Assembly (NCBI GenBank): GCA_014529385.2 | Contig: CM043947.1 | Coordinates: forward strand, 115,335,587 to 115,399,586 | Direction: 5' to 3' | Length of the DNA stretch: 64,000 nucleotides | Source: Adiantum capillus-veneris | Taxonomy: Eukaryota; Streptophyta; Polypodiopsida; Polypodiales; Pteridaceae | Shown: positions 10,571 to 21,132 of the stretch, one piece after another | How positions within the stretch are numbered: position 1 is the first letter of the stretch | Layout: each line of letters opens with the position of its first letter | Notes under the pieces: generated by a model | Database searches by the model: none | Seen by the model: only the letters and a program-made list of their open reading frames with translations | What the model was told of the DNA's origin: nothing | Translations under genes and position numbers: made by a program

Positions 10571-11290
10571 TCATGGCCTCCTCCGTGGACAGCAGGCCTT
10601 CGCTAGATGGCCCATATGTCTGCAAATGAAACACTGGTTCGGGAGACCCGAGTACTCCACACTCTGTCTAAACCAACCCCCGCTCACCCGAGGAAGAAGG
10701 ATGACCTTCGGGAGCGTGTGGGTATCTCTGACCAAAACTGGAACTGAAGGGATGCCAGCCGCCTTGGCAGCTACTGATGCTGCCGTAGGAGGTGTCTCAA
10801 GGAAAGTCCAAATGGCGGAGCCAATCCTGGAGAGAAGTGGAAGGTACTCCCTCCGTAAACCCGAAAAGCAGACTAAGATGGGGATGTCTGCCTCCTCTAC
10901 TAGCACATCCGAAGTCGGGTCAAAACCATGTCGCCACTGTTGAAAGTGGGCGTGTGATGCTCGGATGGCCAGTGGACTCATAGCTATGACCTTGGAGGCC
11001 ATCTCGGAAGTCTCGAACTCGATCTGGTAGTACCCCCGTCCGAGGATCTGGACATCCAAAATCTTGCCCACCTCTATGAGAAGGCGGGCCTGGAGAAGGT
11101 CTCGTAGCTCTCCTCTGCTAGGATGGGTGCCGAGAACCTTGCAGATGATCGAAGTCGCCTGCAAGCGCTCTACCTCTGCGGCAAGGCTCGCTTTCTCTGT
11201 CGGCGAAAGAGCAAGTCGAATGGTGGGCTCAGCGGGGTCGGGCGAGGGGGATTCGGATGAGTCCCTCTGTGGCGGAGCTGGAGCCTCCAT
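10571..11290 (-). CDS. LINE ORF1 (nucleic-acid-binding, zinc knuckle), 239 codons
   Basis: The frame starts MEAPAPPQRD (11290). A central region (about residues 30-200) resembles the DUF4283-type domain of plant L1 ORF1 proteins. Near the C-terminus CFICRHMGHLAKAC is a CX2CX4HX4C zinc knuckle (about residues 220-233). ORF1 proteins package the element RNA. The start is the first methionine after the C-rich leader. The stop at 10571 probably truncates a longer protein, since a related-looking frame continues downstream. The domain name is a family resemblance by eye and not a search result. Confidence 0.75.
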   Translation of the reverse strand: MEAPAPPQRDSSESPSPDPAEPTIRLALSPTEKASLAAEVERLQATSIICKVLGTHPSRGELRDLLQARLLIEVGKILDVQILGRGYYQIEFETSEMASKVIAMSPLAIRASHAHFQQWRHGFDPTSDVLVEEADIPILVCFSGLRREYLPLLSRIGSAIWTFLETPPTAASVAAKAAGIPSVPVLVRDTHTLPKVILLPRVSGGWFRQSVEYSGLPNQCFICRHMGHLAKACCPRRRP

Positions 11291-11725
11291 CTGTGTCTAT
11301 TGTTGTGGAGAAGCAGCGGTCGGTGAAGGCGCTCTGCAACTGAGCATGCCGAGAACTGCTTGAAATAACAGAGATGCAGATCCAAGTGCATGTCCTTCAG
11401 GATTGATGAAGACGGGGGGGGGGGGGGGGGGGGAGAAAAACGGCACCAAAGCAAGGAAAAAAGGGCAGCGGGGGGGGTGGGGAAGGCGGCGTGAGAAGGG
11501 GGGCGCTGCGGGCTAGCGGGGAGGTAGCGCGAGGCGAGGCTGCAGGAGGCTGCAAGCGGGGGCAGGAGGGTCTGGCTGGAGTGGCTGGCGCGCGTGAGTG
11601 GGCAGGCAGGTAGGGCGGCAATGCGAGGGGCAGGCAAGGGACGGGAGGCAGTGGGGGGGAGGGACGATGGCGCAGAGGGGGAGGGGGGCGAGCAGCAGTA
11701 GCGAGCAGCGTTCATTCGTTTTAAG
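11291..11725 (-). promoter_or_regulatory. LINE 5' UTR, C-rich on the element strand
   Basis: The 435 bp between ORF1 and the 5' target-site duplication are strongly strand-asymmetric (G-rich on +), with a G run at about 11415-11433. As in other L1-like elements, an internal promoter would be expected here. None of its elements can be named from sequence alone. Confidence 0.55.
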
Positions 11726-11739
11726 TGCATGAAATTGTT
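11726..11739 (+). repeat. LINE target-site duplication, right copy
   Basis: Exact copy of the 14 bp at 4878-4891. Confidence 0.9.
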
Positions 11740-12296
11740 ATGTTGCACACAATAGGAAAATGTCTTTGGGTTCCTCTCTCTTTGAAATGTCTGAATGCGT
11801 GTGGATAGGACAAGCAACAAGTGTTTTGCTAACTCTAATTTGAGAGAGTCCGTGTGCAAACGAACCTGAAATTACTACGAGCTTCCAAGCCTTTCATGGG
11901 GCTTCCTATACAAAGAAACAAATTCAATGAAAAATAGGAAAAAATAGATCATTACTCACACTTCTCATTCACACTCTTCACGATTTGAAAAAGCTATACA
12001 AGACACACCTTCTTTCTCATGTGGCTGTTGTGGTTTTGGCTCGATCATGAAATCTCTTTCATCTAATGAGTTGACATGTCTAGCAAGGTTTAAAAACTTG
12101 TCAAATATTGGCTCACTTGTTGATCTTCAAGTCCGCAAGACTTGCAAAAAAACGTTAAAGAAGAACATCAAGCCGCATGATGTTCAACTCAAAAATTCAA
12201 AGTGTGCACCAACTAAATCTCATAGAGCATCGGCTTGTGTCTCTGCGAATACCTTTTTCTCAAATAAGAGAGATTACATTTTAAGGCCAACTTGGG
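11740..12296 (+). other. Helitron spacer and upstream part of the Rep-helicase gene
   Basis: Continues the interrupted Helitron spacer. A 96-codon frame at 12047-12337 contains two CX2C-like pairs, the last being CSKC. It may be an N-terminal zinc-binding piece of the Rep-helicase protein or an exon in another frame. No firm domain was recognised. Confidence 0.4.
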
Positions 12297-12836
12297 TTGC
12301 AAGGAAGTGTAGTAAATGTCATGTCCGACTTGTCTAGAGTCCAAAATATGCTGCCACGCTTTGCAGATGACCAAGCTACAATGCTCGTAGAGATTAAGAG
12401 GAAGCTTGAGAACGATCATGCTTACCTCAGTGGTGTTGTGCGTCCCTCATGTGTTATGAAAGCATTGAATGACCTTGTGAAAATCCCCTTATATATTGAA
12501 CATGGGACAACAATCAATGACTCATGGCTTGATGCATTTGTACTTAAGGTAGACCATATAGCATGTGTTGGTGAAAATGATGTCGATGACTCGATGGATC
12601 CTTGTGACAATTTGTTGGACAATGTTTACACATCCAATCAAGTGGTGGACCATAATGAACATGTGAGTAGTGTGGCCCCTTGTGAAGTATTTAGTCCTTT
12701 AAGCATTTTTGATGACGATAATTGCGGAGAGTTATCATTCCCAACACTATTTTGTGGCCACATACGGAAATATTTTTCGTTGGCAAAACAAAGTTATCAA
12801 AAAGTGGCACAATGGGAATTGAAAAATGAAGATAGG
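12297..12836 (+). pseudogene. Helitron Rep-helicase, N-terminal region, before the LTR-element insertion
   Basis: The frame reads MLPRFADDQATML, VVRPSCVMKALN, ENDVDDSM and LSIFDDDNCGELSFPTLFCG, a pattern found upstream of the Helitron Rep domain in many PIF1-type Helitron proteins. It ends VAQWELKNEDR at the insertion point. Removing the insertion and one duplication copy joins it to HFAFDIENLFF at 19166, restoring the usual order. No stop occurs inside this block. Confidence 0.8.
12832..12836 (+). repeat. LTR-element target-site duplication ATAGG, left copy
   Basis: ATAGG directly precedes the 5' LTR and is repeated at 19161-19165 after the 3' LTR. Confidence 0.9.
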
Positions 12837-13013
12837 TGTCAGAACAAGGGTTCTATGGGGCAAGGCCCAACCTAGGGGGTTAGGGACCTAGGCCAAGGGC
12901 CTAGAATGGACCAGTGTGGACTGGAGATCCGCTTAGGGCAAGAGCTAGGAGCTAGGCCTATATAAAGGGCGGTAGGGAGGAGAATCCTACGTCTTAGTAC
13001 CCTAGGTCTTACA
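12837..13013 (+). repeat. 5' LTR (LTR1), 177 bp
   Basis: TG...CA ends. It contains a TATA box (TATATAAAG, 12959-12967). Near-identical to 18985-19160. Confidence 0.93.
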
Positions 13014-13014
13014 C

Positions 13015-13027
13015 TGGTATCAGAGCC
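13015..13027 (+). promoter_or_regulatory. Primer-binding site, tRNA-iMet type
   Basis: TGGTATCAGAGCC begins 2 bp after the LTR end, the standard initiator-tRNA complement of many plant LTR elements. Confidence 0.9.
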
Positions 13028-13076
13028 CAGGGAGGGAGAAAGAGCTATGGAGGAAGGGGAAGGACTCTCTCTCTTT

Positions 13077-13080
<4 letters not shown>

Positions 13081-13134
<54 letters not shown>
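13081..13134 (+). repeat. (CT)n microsatellite
   Basis: About 27 CT units between LTR1 and LTR2. Confidence 0.97.
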
Positions 13135-13137
<3 letters not shown>

Positions 13138-13177
13138 CATAGCATCTCGCATGTCCTCTCTCTCTCTCTCTCTCACC

Positions 13178-13192
13178 TTAAGGGGGGAGTAT
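13178..13192 (+). promoter_or_regulatory. Polypurine tract before LTR2
   Basis: A purine run with AGGGGGGAGTA adjoins LTR2. The same motif precedes the 3' LTR at 18970-18984. Confidence 0.8.
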
Positions 13193-13369
13193 TGTCACGA
13201 GAAGGGTCGTACAGGGAAAGGCCCAACCTAGGGGGTCAGGGACCTAGGCCAAGGGCCTGGACTGGACCAATGTGGACTGGGGATCCGCTTAGGGCAAGAG
13301 CTAGGAGCTAGGCCTATATAAAGGGCAGTAGGGAGGAGGATCCTACCTCTTAGTCCCCTAGGTCTTACA
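13193..13369 (+). repeat. Internal LTR (LTR2), 177 bp
   Basis: Same length and layout as the outer LTRs (including CCTATATAAAGG) but more diverged at its start, TGTCACGAG. A modified primer site (TAGTATCAGAGCC) follows at 13371. Confidence 0.9.
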
Positions 13370-13370
13370 C

Positions 13371-13383
13371 TAGTATCAGAGCC
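13371..13383 (+). promoter_or_regulatory. Second primer-binding site, one mismatch
   Basis: TAGTATCAGAGCC differs by one base from the site at 13015, as expected for an old copy. Confidence 0.8.
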
Positions 13384-16300
13384 TAGAGAGGGAGGGAGAG
13401 CTGTGGAGGAAGGGGAAGGACTCTCTCTCTCTTTGTCCTCTCTCTCTCATCGGAGTTCTCATGGCAACCCCGTTTGGAGAATAGCCGACAAGCAGGCCGT
13501 GGGAAGCAACCCTTGCAGACAGACGAGGCCGGATTTCGACCTGCAAATTTTGGCATAACTCATAATCTTTCATCTTGTGATAAATCTCTAACAGAACATC
13601 TATCGATGTATTTCTTGAATCAAAATGAATCTTACTTCACCTTTTTATTATGTTTCTAAAAAAGGTATAGATTTGGAAAATTGTGTTATGTTTGATTCCC
13701 CTTTTTTAGAATTTCTCCACAAACTCTCAAAGGAGTTTCTCTATGTTTGGAAAATTCTATTCAATGTCTCAAACCATGTCAATGCCATTGCCTCTAAAGT
13801 TAATCCAAATCCCTTTTTATTGAGTATGGAAATATGCTACTTGTGGAGATGTCATGGATTGCTTAAATAGTGAAACATGTGCATATGCATCCCCCAACCC
13901 ATTCTACCATTGGCAACACACTGCCACTTGGGATGGTTGCATTTGTCACGTTTTAGTAACCATTCTCATAACTCTAGTTCTCCTAAAATGACATCTCCAA
14001 CTTCATAGCCCCCATTCAATCTTGGGCTTGATGGATTCGCCAGGAAGTGAATAGTGCTTTTCATTTCTGGAGCAGGTCAAGAAATCCAGCCTAGCGTGGA
14101 AGACGGTGGAGTTTGCTCCCTGCGCAGCAAACTCTGCCGCCATAGCCAAGGTAGGCGTTTTGTTTATAATTTTTTTTATTTTTTATATTACCACAAGGGA
14201 CGACCCAAGGGGGTTGTCTCACCCAAGGGGGCCGCCTCAAGTACGCATACCCGAGTTAACCGCCATAGGCAAGGGAAGACATGCATGCACCTCGTCTCCG
14301 CTTCGTTGCACCATCGGCAAGGCTATACACAGTCGGTCGACATGCAAACTCGACCTGGTTGTTGGGGTTTTTGGCAGCATCTCCCTCCACTTCCACAACC
14401 CCGACACAGTGACAACGGCACGAGCAGTATTGTTATTGATTTGAGGATCATCGAAGTGTTGATGGACAAGGCTACAACCTACCATGGTATATCCGTCAGC
14501 ACCGCTAGAGACTCGACAACAGGGAACGTCTTCACGGAGATGAAAAGCTTAGCATGCATGCTCATGCATCATGCACAACTTTGAAGGCACGGCATCCGCA
14601 CACGGATGGATTATGAGGTTTGAATTTCAGCTTCTTGTCTTTTCATGTCTTTGTGCATATGATGGTATTGCAGGAGCCTGTAATTATTTTAATCCTAGCC
14701 ATGGTGCCTAAGCGACTAACATGGTCAGTTCATTCCGTCCGATTTAGTTGGTCGTTACCACAACTCGGACTACGGAGCAGGTCTCCAACAACACTACCCT
14801 ATACCAGGAATGTTATGGGCTCCAACAAGGCAAGGTTGCCTAGGAGTACAAGTAAAATAGGCCATGTCAACAAGGTTGATTTTGAAAGGGATATATCAAT
14901 CATGTTCTACCCAAGGAGCAAGGCTCCGTCCGCCACTCTCAATATGTATTGGGGGTATGATCCCGCCCAAGCATCTATAGATTGTAAAAGACAAGAAAAT
15001 TCCATAGCTATGAGCTAAAACCTGAGTCAACACCCATAATATAGGATGTTTTGCCTTTCACTACCAAGGGCAGTCAATAGGTATGTTAACTTTTTGCTTT
15101 GATCAAGAAGTATGTGATAATAGCTGACATTTGCTAGCTCAGCTGTAGATGAGCATCGAGCAATGTTACCATTCTCAATATTATGTCTTTCGGCAAGGCC
15201 CTTGACAGCATGAGCTAGAGTAGTTATTGAACATGTACTTGATAAACTCTTGTATGAAATGGAATGGATGATCACGGCTATCATTCACAGAACCATGCCG
15301 GTCTGAGTTTCATAACTTGTGCGTCTTCTACTAATTTTCACTTACATTTACAATTCGACACGGTCGACTCTCTTTGCTAATGACATCTGTCATCAATATC
15401 ATTTGTTGGCAATGAGTCCAGACAGAGTTCTCTGAAGCAAGGCTTCAATTTCTACATCTTGCATTGAAGCTCATCACGTCTGGCATATGCTATGAGCATA
15501 CACAATAGGGAAGGAATAGGAAAGGTGTTTGCAGGTGAATTCAATTTTGCAGGTTATGGCCTTATGTACCAGATGGATGTATAGGACATACGAGGCCGTC
15601 TATGCAGATATGGCTATGGGCTGTTTTAGGATGAGTTTTCCTCCCAACTTTCATGACAACTGGTGGCAACAACAATGACCAGGTTATCCAAGTTTAAGTT
15701 TTCTTTTTTTTTTCATGTTTACACTTTACTTGGCAATTACTGTCATTGTGAAGCAAAGTGCTTTGGCAATTTTATAGGAAGCACGGCTTTAGGGAAGTGG
15801 CAAAATAGGGAATATCATCTCAAAAAATCCCTACCAATCTAAATTGTGCAAGGTACTCATGGTTTTGGTTCTCACGGTTGAGGCCATTACTCTGCACAAA
15901 GGCTAACAATTCTTCGTGCAAGGCATGCTAGTGCAGTGAATTCCATTCTACCGCTTCATGCATTATGCTTCCGCTAACACACTTGCAACTCTGTCAAGGA
16001 CAGACTAAGGATGGATTGTTTAAAATGATTGTTGGTTGCTATCAACACACACCAACACTACAAAGAACCTAAAATTTTGACTTATTTCACAGGCAAAGTG
16101 CCACATTAAGTCATTTTTCTAAAAGTCACAACCCCATACATGGTAAGAGGGTCAAGCTGTGGCTTATGTTTTCTATTCCCTCTCTCGATGAGAGTGGTAT
16201 ACAGGCAGATTGTTGCATGCTTATAGGATAAGCTGCAAGTCCGGCATAAGATGCGGCAGAGGACACAGATTGGGCACAACATATACAAACTCGTCACTTA

Positions 16301-18831
16301 AGGAAAGTTCCTCGGCCCAACATCTTCTCTCTCTCTTTCTTATTTCTCTCCATGAATAATGAAAATTTACTAAGAAGATTTTCATACATGTTCTGTTTGG
16401 GAGTCAGTATGAGCCAAGGTGCTCTAACTCTCAGCTAGAAATGGGCCAAGATTCCATTCACATTAGTTTTCATCGGTTTATCGATTGAACACTAATTGTC
16501 GTAAGAGCTAGGAGCCACACATAAGCTAGCTAAGAGCCATTGACAGATCTTGGGTAAGACCCAACTATTGGAATTCCTTGGGTGATTGTTCTTAGGATCA
16601 AGCAGATTTTCCTAGTGGAGTACACATCAAACATATCGACAATAATGGATGAGCAAGAGTCTTGTCACTTCGGAGCATTAGGGTGTCACTTTTCACTATA
16701 TGTTTCTAGTGAGACGCTCAAGTTAAGGTTTGATACTCTTGAACTTACATCAACTGATCTATACTATGGAGCCTAGAGGCAGAAATCAGTTGATATAGCA
16801 TAGCTATTGCTACGAGCTAGGCATCTCACTTGTGTGGATTTCTTGCTCTCTCTATAGCACTACAACTGTCTATGGTATCACAGTTTTGGGGTACACCCTA
16901 GCGAGTGTTTACTAAATCACTCCATACACATTGAGGATCACATCTTGATATTTTATACTTTCAAGGAAAGAATTCCGCAATCTACCATGCGGTAGCGAAC
17001 GACCACACGTTTCAAGTTGATTCCAATCATTCTGTACATGGTTGACTATGTTGGTTGTCGTTATCTGCTAGTTGAGCAGTTTCTACAAAGAGTCTTACCA
17101 AGGAGTTTAACTACGTAGATTCTAATCCAAGGGCTTGGATTGCAAAGGCAACACCCAGGGTTCCAAGTGCAATGCTGTTTGTTTTTCAGATAGGGGAAGT
17201 GCTCCTCTCCATTTGAATACGGGTAAGTGAACATTACGTTCAAATCTCTAGGTACGCATCTACTGATTTGATGTTATACCATTTTTAGTATTCTTTGCTT
17301 GGTTTTTCAAGATGTATAAGTACACTTGAATGTTACAGAGCCATGCCAAGGGCATGTCGGCACAAAGTATTTTGGGCCAAGTGTCCAATCTATCTTTCTG
17401 CCTTATGCTGTTATGAGCCTACTTGTAGGGTTCAATTTGGCACATGTTGTCACATGGGATACAACATGGTCTAGGAACTCAAGGAGTTCGGTTTAGCCAG
17501 TGTGGAGCAATGAATGAGGGTCCCTCTCACTCTTGTTGCAGAGTGTTTAGAGCTACCTCCACACACAAGTACATCTTGTACTTGAAGGATGTTCTTTTTC
17601 TAGACATCCTTAGTTGAGACATATTCCACATGTGGCGAATATGAGTCTCTAAGACTGACATTGGTGCCCCCTATTTCAAATATGTATCAAAAAAAAGTCC
17701 CTAAGTGCTGGTTATATCTGTTTTCTAGACCATTTTCAGCATGACGTATCAGGAGGAATTTCAGTGGCCAGAAATTGTCGGATACTTACAATGACTTGTT
17801 CAGCTATAAGTATTGCTAAACAACTTTTCAGATGGTTTTTTATATATATAGCAAGGCTATAAGTTGTTAATGAAAAAGTTTCATTGTCTGCACGTAGAAG
17901 TGATCAATGTTTCACCTTCTATTGTGATACAGACGTTTCAGCAAGGCTTGCAAAAGATTGCAACTAAAAGTATCTAGTTTCTTTTCAGAACTATTTACAT
18001 TCCTTTTTAATGCGTGCTAGGCGCATCACAATGGCTATAAGTATTGGTAAGGATCATTATGGATATACAGGTTTGGGTTTGTTTTTTCTAAATGCATACA
18101 CACTAGGTTTTATGGGCCCTAGTGTTTAGCAAAGGCTGATTTGGAACAGCATGCATATTCCTTAAGTTGTTTCTTATGAAGCATTTTGCACTCTAAGTGC
18201 AATATATCTAGGAGATTACTTTTGGGTCTACTAATCACCAATAGAGGTCATGACTTGGTTTGGATGTTTGTGGATTTTTTCATGTTAACCACGATGGTTA
18301 TTTTGGACATTGTTGATTCCTCACCAATGTTATGCACTACTGTGATTCCCCGTTTACCAGTCATCTAGGACGACTGTCTGTAACCATGAGGAAAACACAT
18401 CTCAGTACTGTCAGTTATCCAAGGGGATAGGCAGATTACAAAGATTAATCTTGTGCTGAAGGATAAGCAAAGTGCATACGTTAGCACCAAGCGATCCAAT
18501 TAGTAAGCATTTATTGCTCTTCTTGGAGTTTACTTACTATCAGTTAATGCATGTTCCGACTTGGTAGTCTCTTCATGTATAAGTCAAGTCCTTAACCTTG
18601 ACACTCGTTAAGGTGGGGTTTCTTACTGATGCAATTTGAGAACAAGTCAAGGACTTACACTTGGCTGATGATTTAGGTCAGCAAGTTACTTCACAAAAAG
18701 TGAAAAGGGTACTCTTTCAGGCATATCTTTCTTGTGATAACTCGTTTAGTATGCTCATGTGCGTTCTAAATGGACTCTACACACTAGATGGTTACAAATG
18801 GACAACAATGTGGAAAATCAATATGTTACTC
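13384..18831 (+). other. Interior of the small-LTR element, no recognisable coding
   Basis: About 5.4 kb in which only short frames exist; the longest is 176 codons at 14054-14584. None shows gag, protease, RT, RNase H or integrase-core motifs. A G/C-richer segment near 14200-14350 could be captured or unrelated DNA. Size and content fit a large retrotransposon derivative. I see no tRNA, repeat array or host gene. Confidence 0.6.
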
Positions 18832-18984
18832 TTGGTTTCATTGAACCTCCCGCGGAACCGTGTTCCGATCAACCAAACAGTTGGATCCATGAAGGATGCC
18901 ACTTGAGAGAACATTAGTGTTCTTAAGAAGAACCTTCCCACTTTTGTTTTCGAGGACGAAAACTCTTCCTTAAGGGGGGAGTAA
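18832..18984 (+). pseudogene. Ty3/gypsy integrase C-terminal tail with a nonsense codon
   Basis: The frame reads GSMKDAT, then a TGA at 18904-18906, then ENISVLKKNLPTFVFEDENS and RGE, ending at the stop that overlaps the 3' LTR boundary. The pattern D-A-T-[W]-E-x...FP/LPxFVFEDE is like the end of gypsy polyproteins next to the polypurine tract. The TGA sits where a conserved Trp is expected (TGG to TGA). It is the only coding trace of a parent autonomous element. Confidence 0.65.
18970..18984 (+). promoter_or_regulatory. Polypurine tract before the 3' LTR
   Basis: TTAAGGGGGGAGTAA abuts the LTR start and primes plus-strand DNA in LTR elements. Confidence 0.85.
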
Positions 18985-19160
18985 TGTCAGAACAAGGGTC
19001 CTATGGGGCAAGGCCCAACCTAGGGGTCAGGGACCTAGGCCAAGGGCCTGGATTGGACCAATGTGGATTGGGGATCCGCTTAGGGCAAGAGCTAGGAGCT
19101 AGGCCTATATAAAGGGCGGTAGGGAGGAGGATCCTACGTCTTAGTCCCCTAGGTCTTACA
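18985..19160 (+). repeat. 3' LTR (LTR3), 176 bp
   Basis: TGTCAG...CTTACA with TATATAAAG at 19106-19114. Pairs with LTR1 by sequence and by flanking duplication. Confidence 0.93.
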
Positions 19161-19165
19161 ATAGG
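19161..19165 (+). repeat. LTR-element target-site duplication ATAGG, right copy
   Basis: Second copy of the 5-bp duplication, directly after the 3' LTR. Confidence 0.9.
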
Positions 19166-20334
19166 CACTTTGCTTTTGATATTGAAAACCTTTTCTTTAA
19201 AACAATGAAAATTGTAATCGCCAAAGTCTTGGGCTCTATATGGGTTCGACTTCGAAAAGGGAAACTTCAAGGTCGTGAACTTCAAGCAAAAGATGTGCAA
19301 TCTACAACTAATATAGAGCAATTGCTTTCATCTCAACTTGGCTATCATGATTTTGAGGCGGTGAGAACACCTATTGATTATAAGGCAAAACTTAAACGTA
19401 ATGTTTTTGAAATGATTCAACAATTGTATCAGCCCACGTTTTTCCTTACTTTTTCATGTGCTGAACAAAGATGGCAACCCCTCAAAATTGCTTGTCTGCC
19501 TTAAATCCCCAAATCGTGGAGGTTGAGTACTCAAATTCAAGCAGTTATTTTTGAGAATTGGTGTGGTCAGACCCTCTTACAACTGCAAGATACTATGTGC
19601 ATAGATTGAAAGATCTGAAAGAAGAGCTAAAGCGCAACAAACACTTGCTTGGTGAAGTGGTGGACTACTTTTTTGTCACTGAATTTCACCATAGAGGTAG
19701 TCAACATGATCATGGATTGGTTTGGATCCAGGACGCACCTGAATTTTCCAGTGCACCAGCCGATGAAATAATAAATTTTGTAGACTTGTATATCAGCACG
19801 AGCAAAGATGAACTAGAAGAAACACTTACGTCTGTTCAAATGCATTCCCATCGCAAAACATGCAAAAATGGAAAAACCTTGTGTAGATTTGGCTTCCCAT
19901 AGCCACCATCAAGAAAAACAATCATTTTGCTTCCTCTTGCTGTGACTAAATCCAGGCAAAAGTTCCTTATTGAAAACAACAACCTCATTGATGAGCAATT
20001 GCCTGCCTTGCCTCGCGACACTGACATTTTGCTCGATGCTTGGCTAGCTATGGTTGGCATGGATGAGAATCTTCACATGGACTCAGTTTCTGTAACAATT
20101 ATTGAACCCACTTTGATCTTAAAGAGAGAACCAAAGGATATCTATACAAACAATTTTAATAAGCAATTATGTGCTTTGTGGGATGGAAATATTGACATTC
20201 AATTCATTTCCAATGGTTAGGGTGTTGCTGCATATTGCACTTCATATATGACAAAAAATGATACTTTATAAAGCAAAGAAATCAAGAACATCTTGAACAA
20301 TTGTAAAAAGACCAACCTTCCAACCCTTTAAAAC
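19166..20334 (+). pseudogene. Helitron Rep (HUH endonuclease) domain
   Basis: The block opens FAFDIENLFFKTMKIVI, then VLGSIWVRLRKGKLQGR and PTFFLTFSCAEQRW, the Helitron-like N-terminal domain. A frameshift near 19500 leads to VWSDPLTTARYYVHRL. The HUH motif is GSQHDHGLVW with HDH at 19705-19713. A zinc-like HSHRKTCKNGKTLCRFGFP follows. The second Rep motif AAYCTSYMTK carries the two tyrosines at 20233 and 20245 that would attack and hold DNA ends. Stops occur at 19501, 19900 and 20218. The middle HUH residue is D where many families have a hydrophobic residue. Confidence 0.85.
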
Positions 20335-21132
20335 TTGAGAAAATTTGGGAGTGCCTTAATCAACACTCAAGAAATGACATCACAACAAGCTACATACATA
20401 GCTTTGTCCTTGCCTTTGCATAGTGCAAGTAGACAAATTGTTTTCATCAATGCAAACTTTAGTGCTCAAAGGACATTGTTATTGAAGCGTAGAGCAATGC
20501 TAGACAATTTGCATCCCGAGGACACAAACATTTTCTTCGACGACCTTGTCACAAAATACACAAAGAGTCCGCCAAATTTGGCAAATTTATGTTTGGCTGA
20601 GTATGCTAGTGACTTCCAAACTATTTGTGGGCGCTTGCAAAAATCCAAAAAACCATGAATCATTAGGTATGCCAACTTTAGTCTTGAAAGAGATGCAGAA
20701 CGCCACTACCATGAGCTTTGCCTCTTGTTTCTTCCATTCGTTGGTGATGAGAGCACGTTCAAAACAAATTGCAACTCGTGGTGTGACAGATTTAACACCA
20801 ACAATACTACCATAGCTCAAAACCAACAAAAATTTATGAAGCTAGAACTGCATGCCCCAAGCACATCAAAGATAAGTTCAAATACGTCCTCCTCCTCCCA
20901 CCACAGAGAGGTTTTAAAATATGAATTGGGTATTGATCTTCGGCCTACAAAAAATGCAATAAGACCTTTTCCATTCTTTAAAAACCTGGCAATGCCAAAT
21001 GACGAATACTACTCACTTGTTACAAGCTTGAACATAGAACAACCAGCCCTCTATGATGACATAATGATTCGAAAGCATCTGCAACAATCCCAACGCATTC
21101 ACCTCTTCCTCACTGGAGGTGGAGGGACATGA
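20335..21132 (+). pseudogene. Helitron Rep-to-helicase linker and Walker A region
   Basis: Typical linker wording is visible: MTSQQATYIALSLPLHSASR and, after a frame change near 20660-20725, LLFLPFVGDESTF. The helicase begins with HLFLTGGGGT, immediately followed by TGA (21130-21132) and KTFTLRAV. This is the Walker A motif GxGGTGKT with its conserved Gly codon turned to a stop (GGA to TGA), so the helicase cannot be made from this copy as read. Confidence 0.85.

Larger units (their letters stand above)
4892..11725 (-). mobile_element. L1-like non-LTR retrotransposon (LINE), near full length
   Basis: The element reads right to left: a C-rich 5' UTR (11291-11725), ORF1 with a zinc knuckle (10571-11290 plus a decayed tail), ORF2 with EEP nuclease, reverse transcriptase and an RT-associated zinc-binding domain (about 9387-5035), then a short 3' end with a T run on the + strand (poly-A tail of about 10). 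A perfect 14-bp target-site duplication flanks it, so both ends are defined and the 5' end is not truncated. It is visibly more GC-rich than its surroundings. Several stops and frameshifts show that it is no longer active. It interrupts the Helitron, so it is younger than the Helitron. Confidence 0.93.
12837..19160 (+). mobile_element. Small-LTR, non-autonomous Ty3/gypsy-derived element with three LTR copies
   Basis: The outer LTRs (12837-13013 and 18985-19160) begin TGTCAG and end CTTACA and are flanked by ATAGG, so integration was by a normal integrase. A tRNA-iMet-type primer site follows the first LTR, and a polypurine tract precedes the last. A third LTR with its own upstream polypurine tract and downstream primer site lies at 13193-13369. 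The 5.4-kb interior has no recognisable gag-pol apart from an integrase C-terminal tail at 18832-18984, so the element must have depended on another for proteins. It interrupts the Helitron Rep-helicase gene. Confidence 0.9.

Noticed and set aside
14054-14584. 176-codon frame in the small-LTR element as a gene
   Set aside because: Overlaps another open frame, shows no domain, and has uneven composition; kept as unassigned interior.
18661-18906. The whole 81-codon frame as a gypsy integrase
   Set aside because: Only its last part and the codons after the TGA resemble an integrase tail; the upstream part does not.
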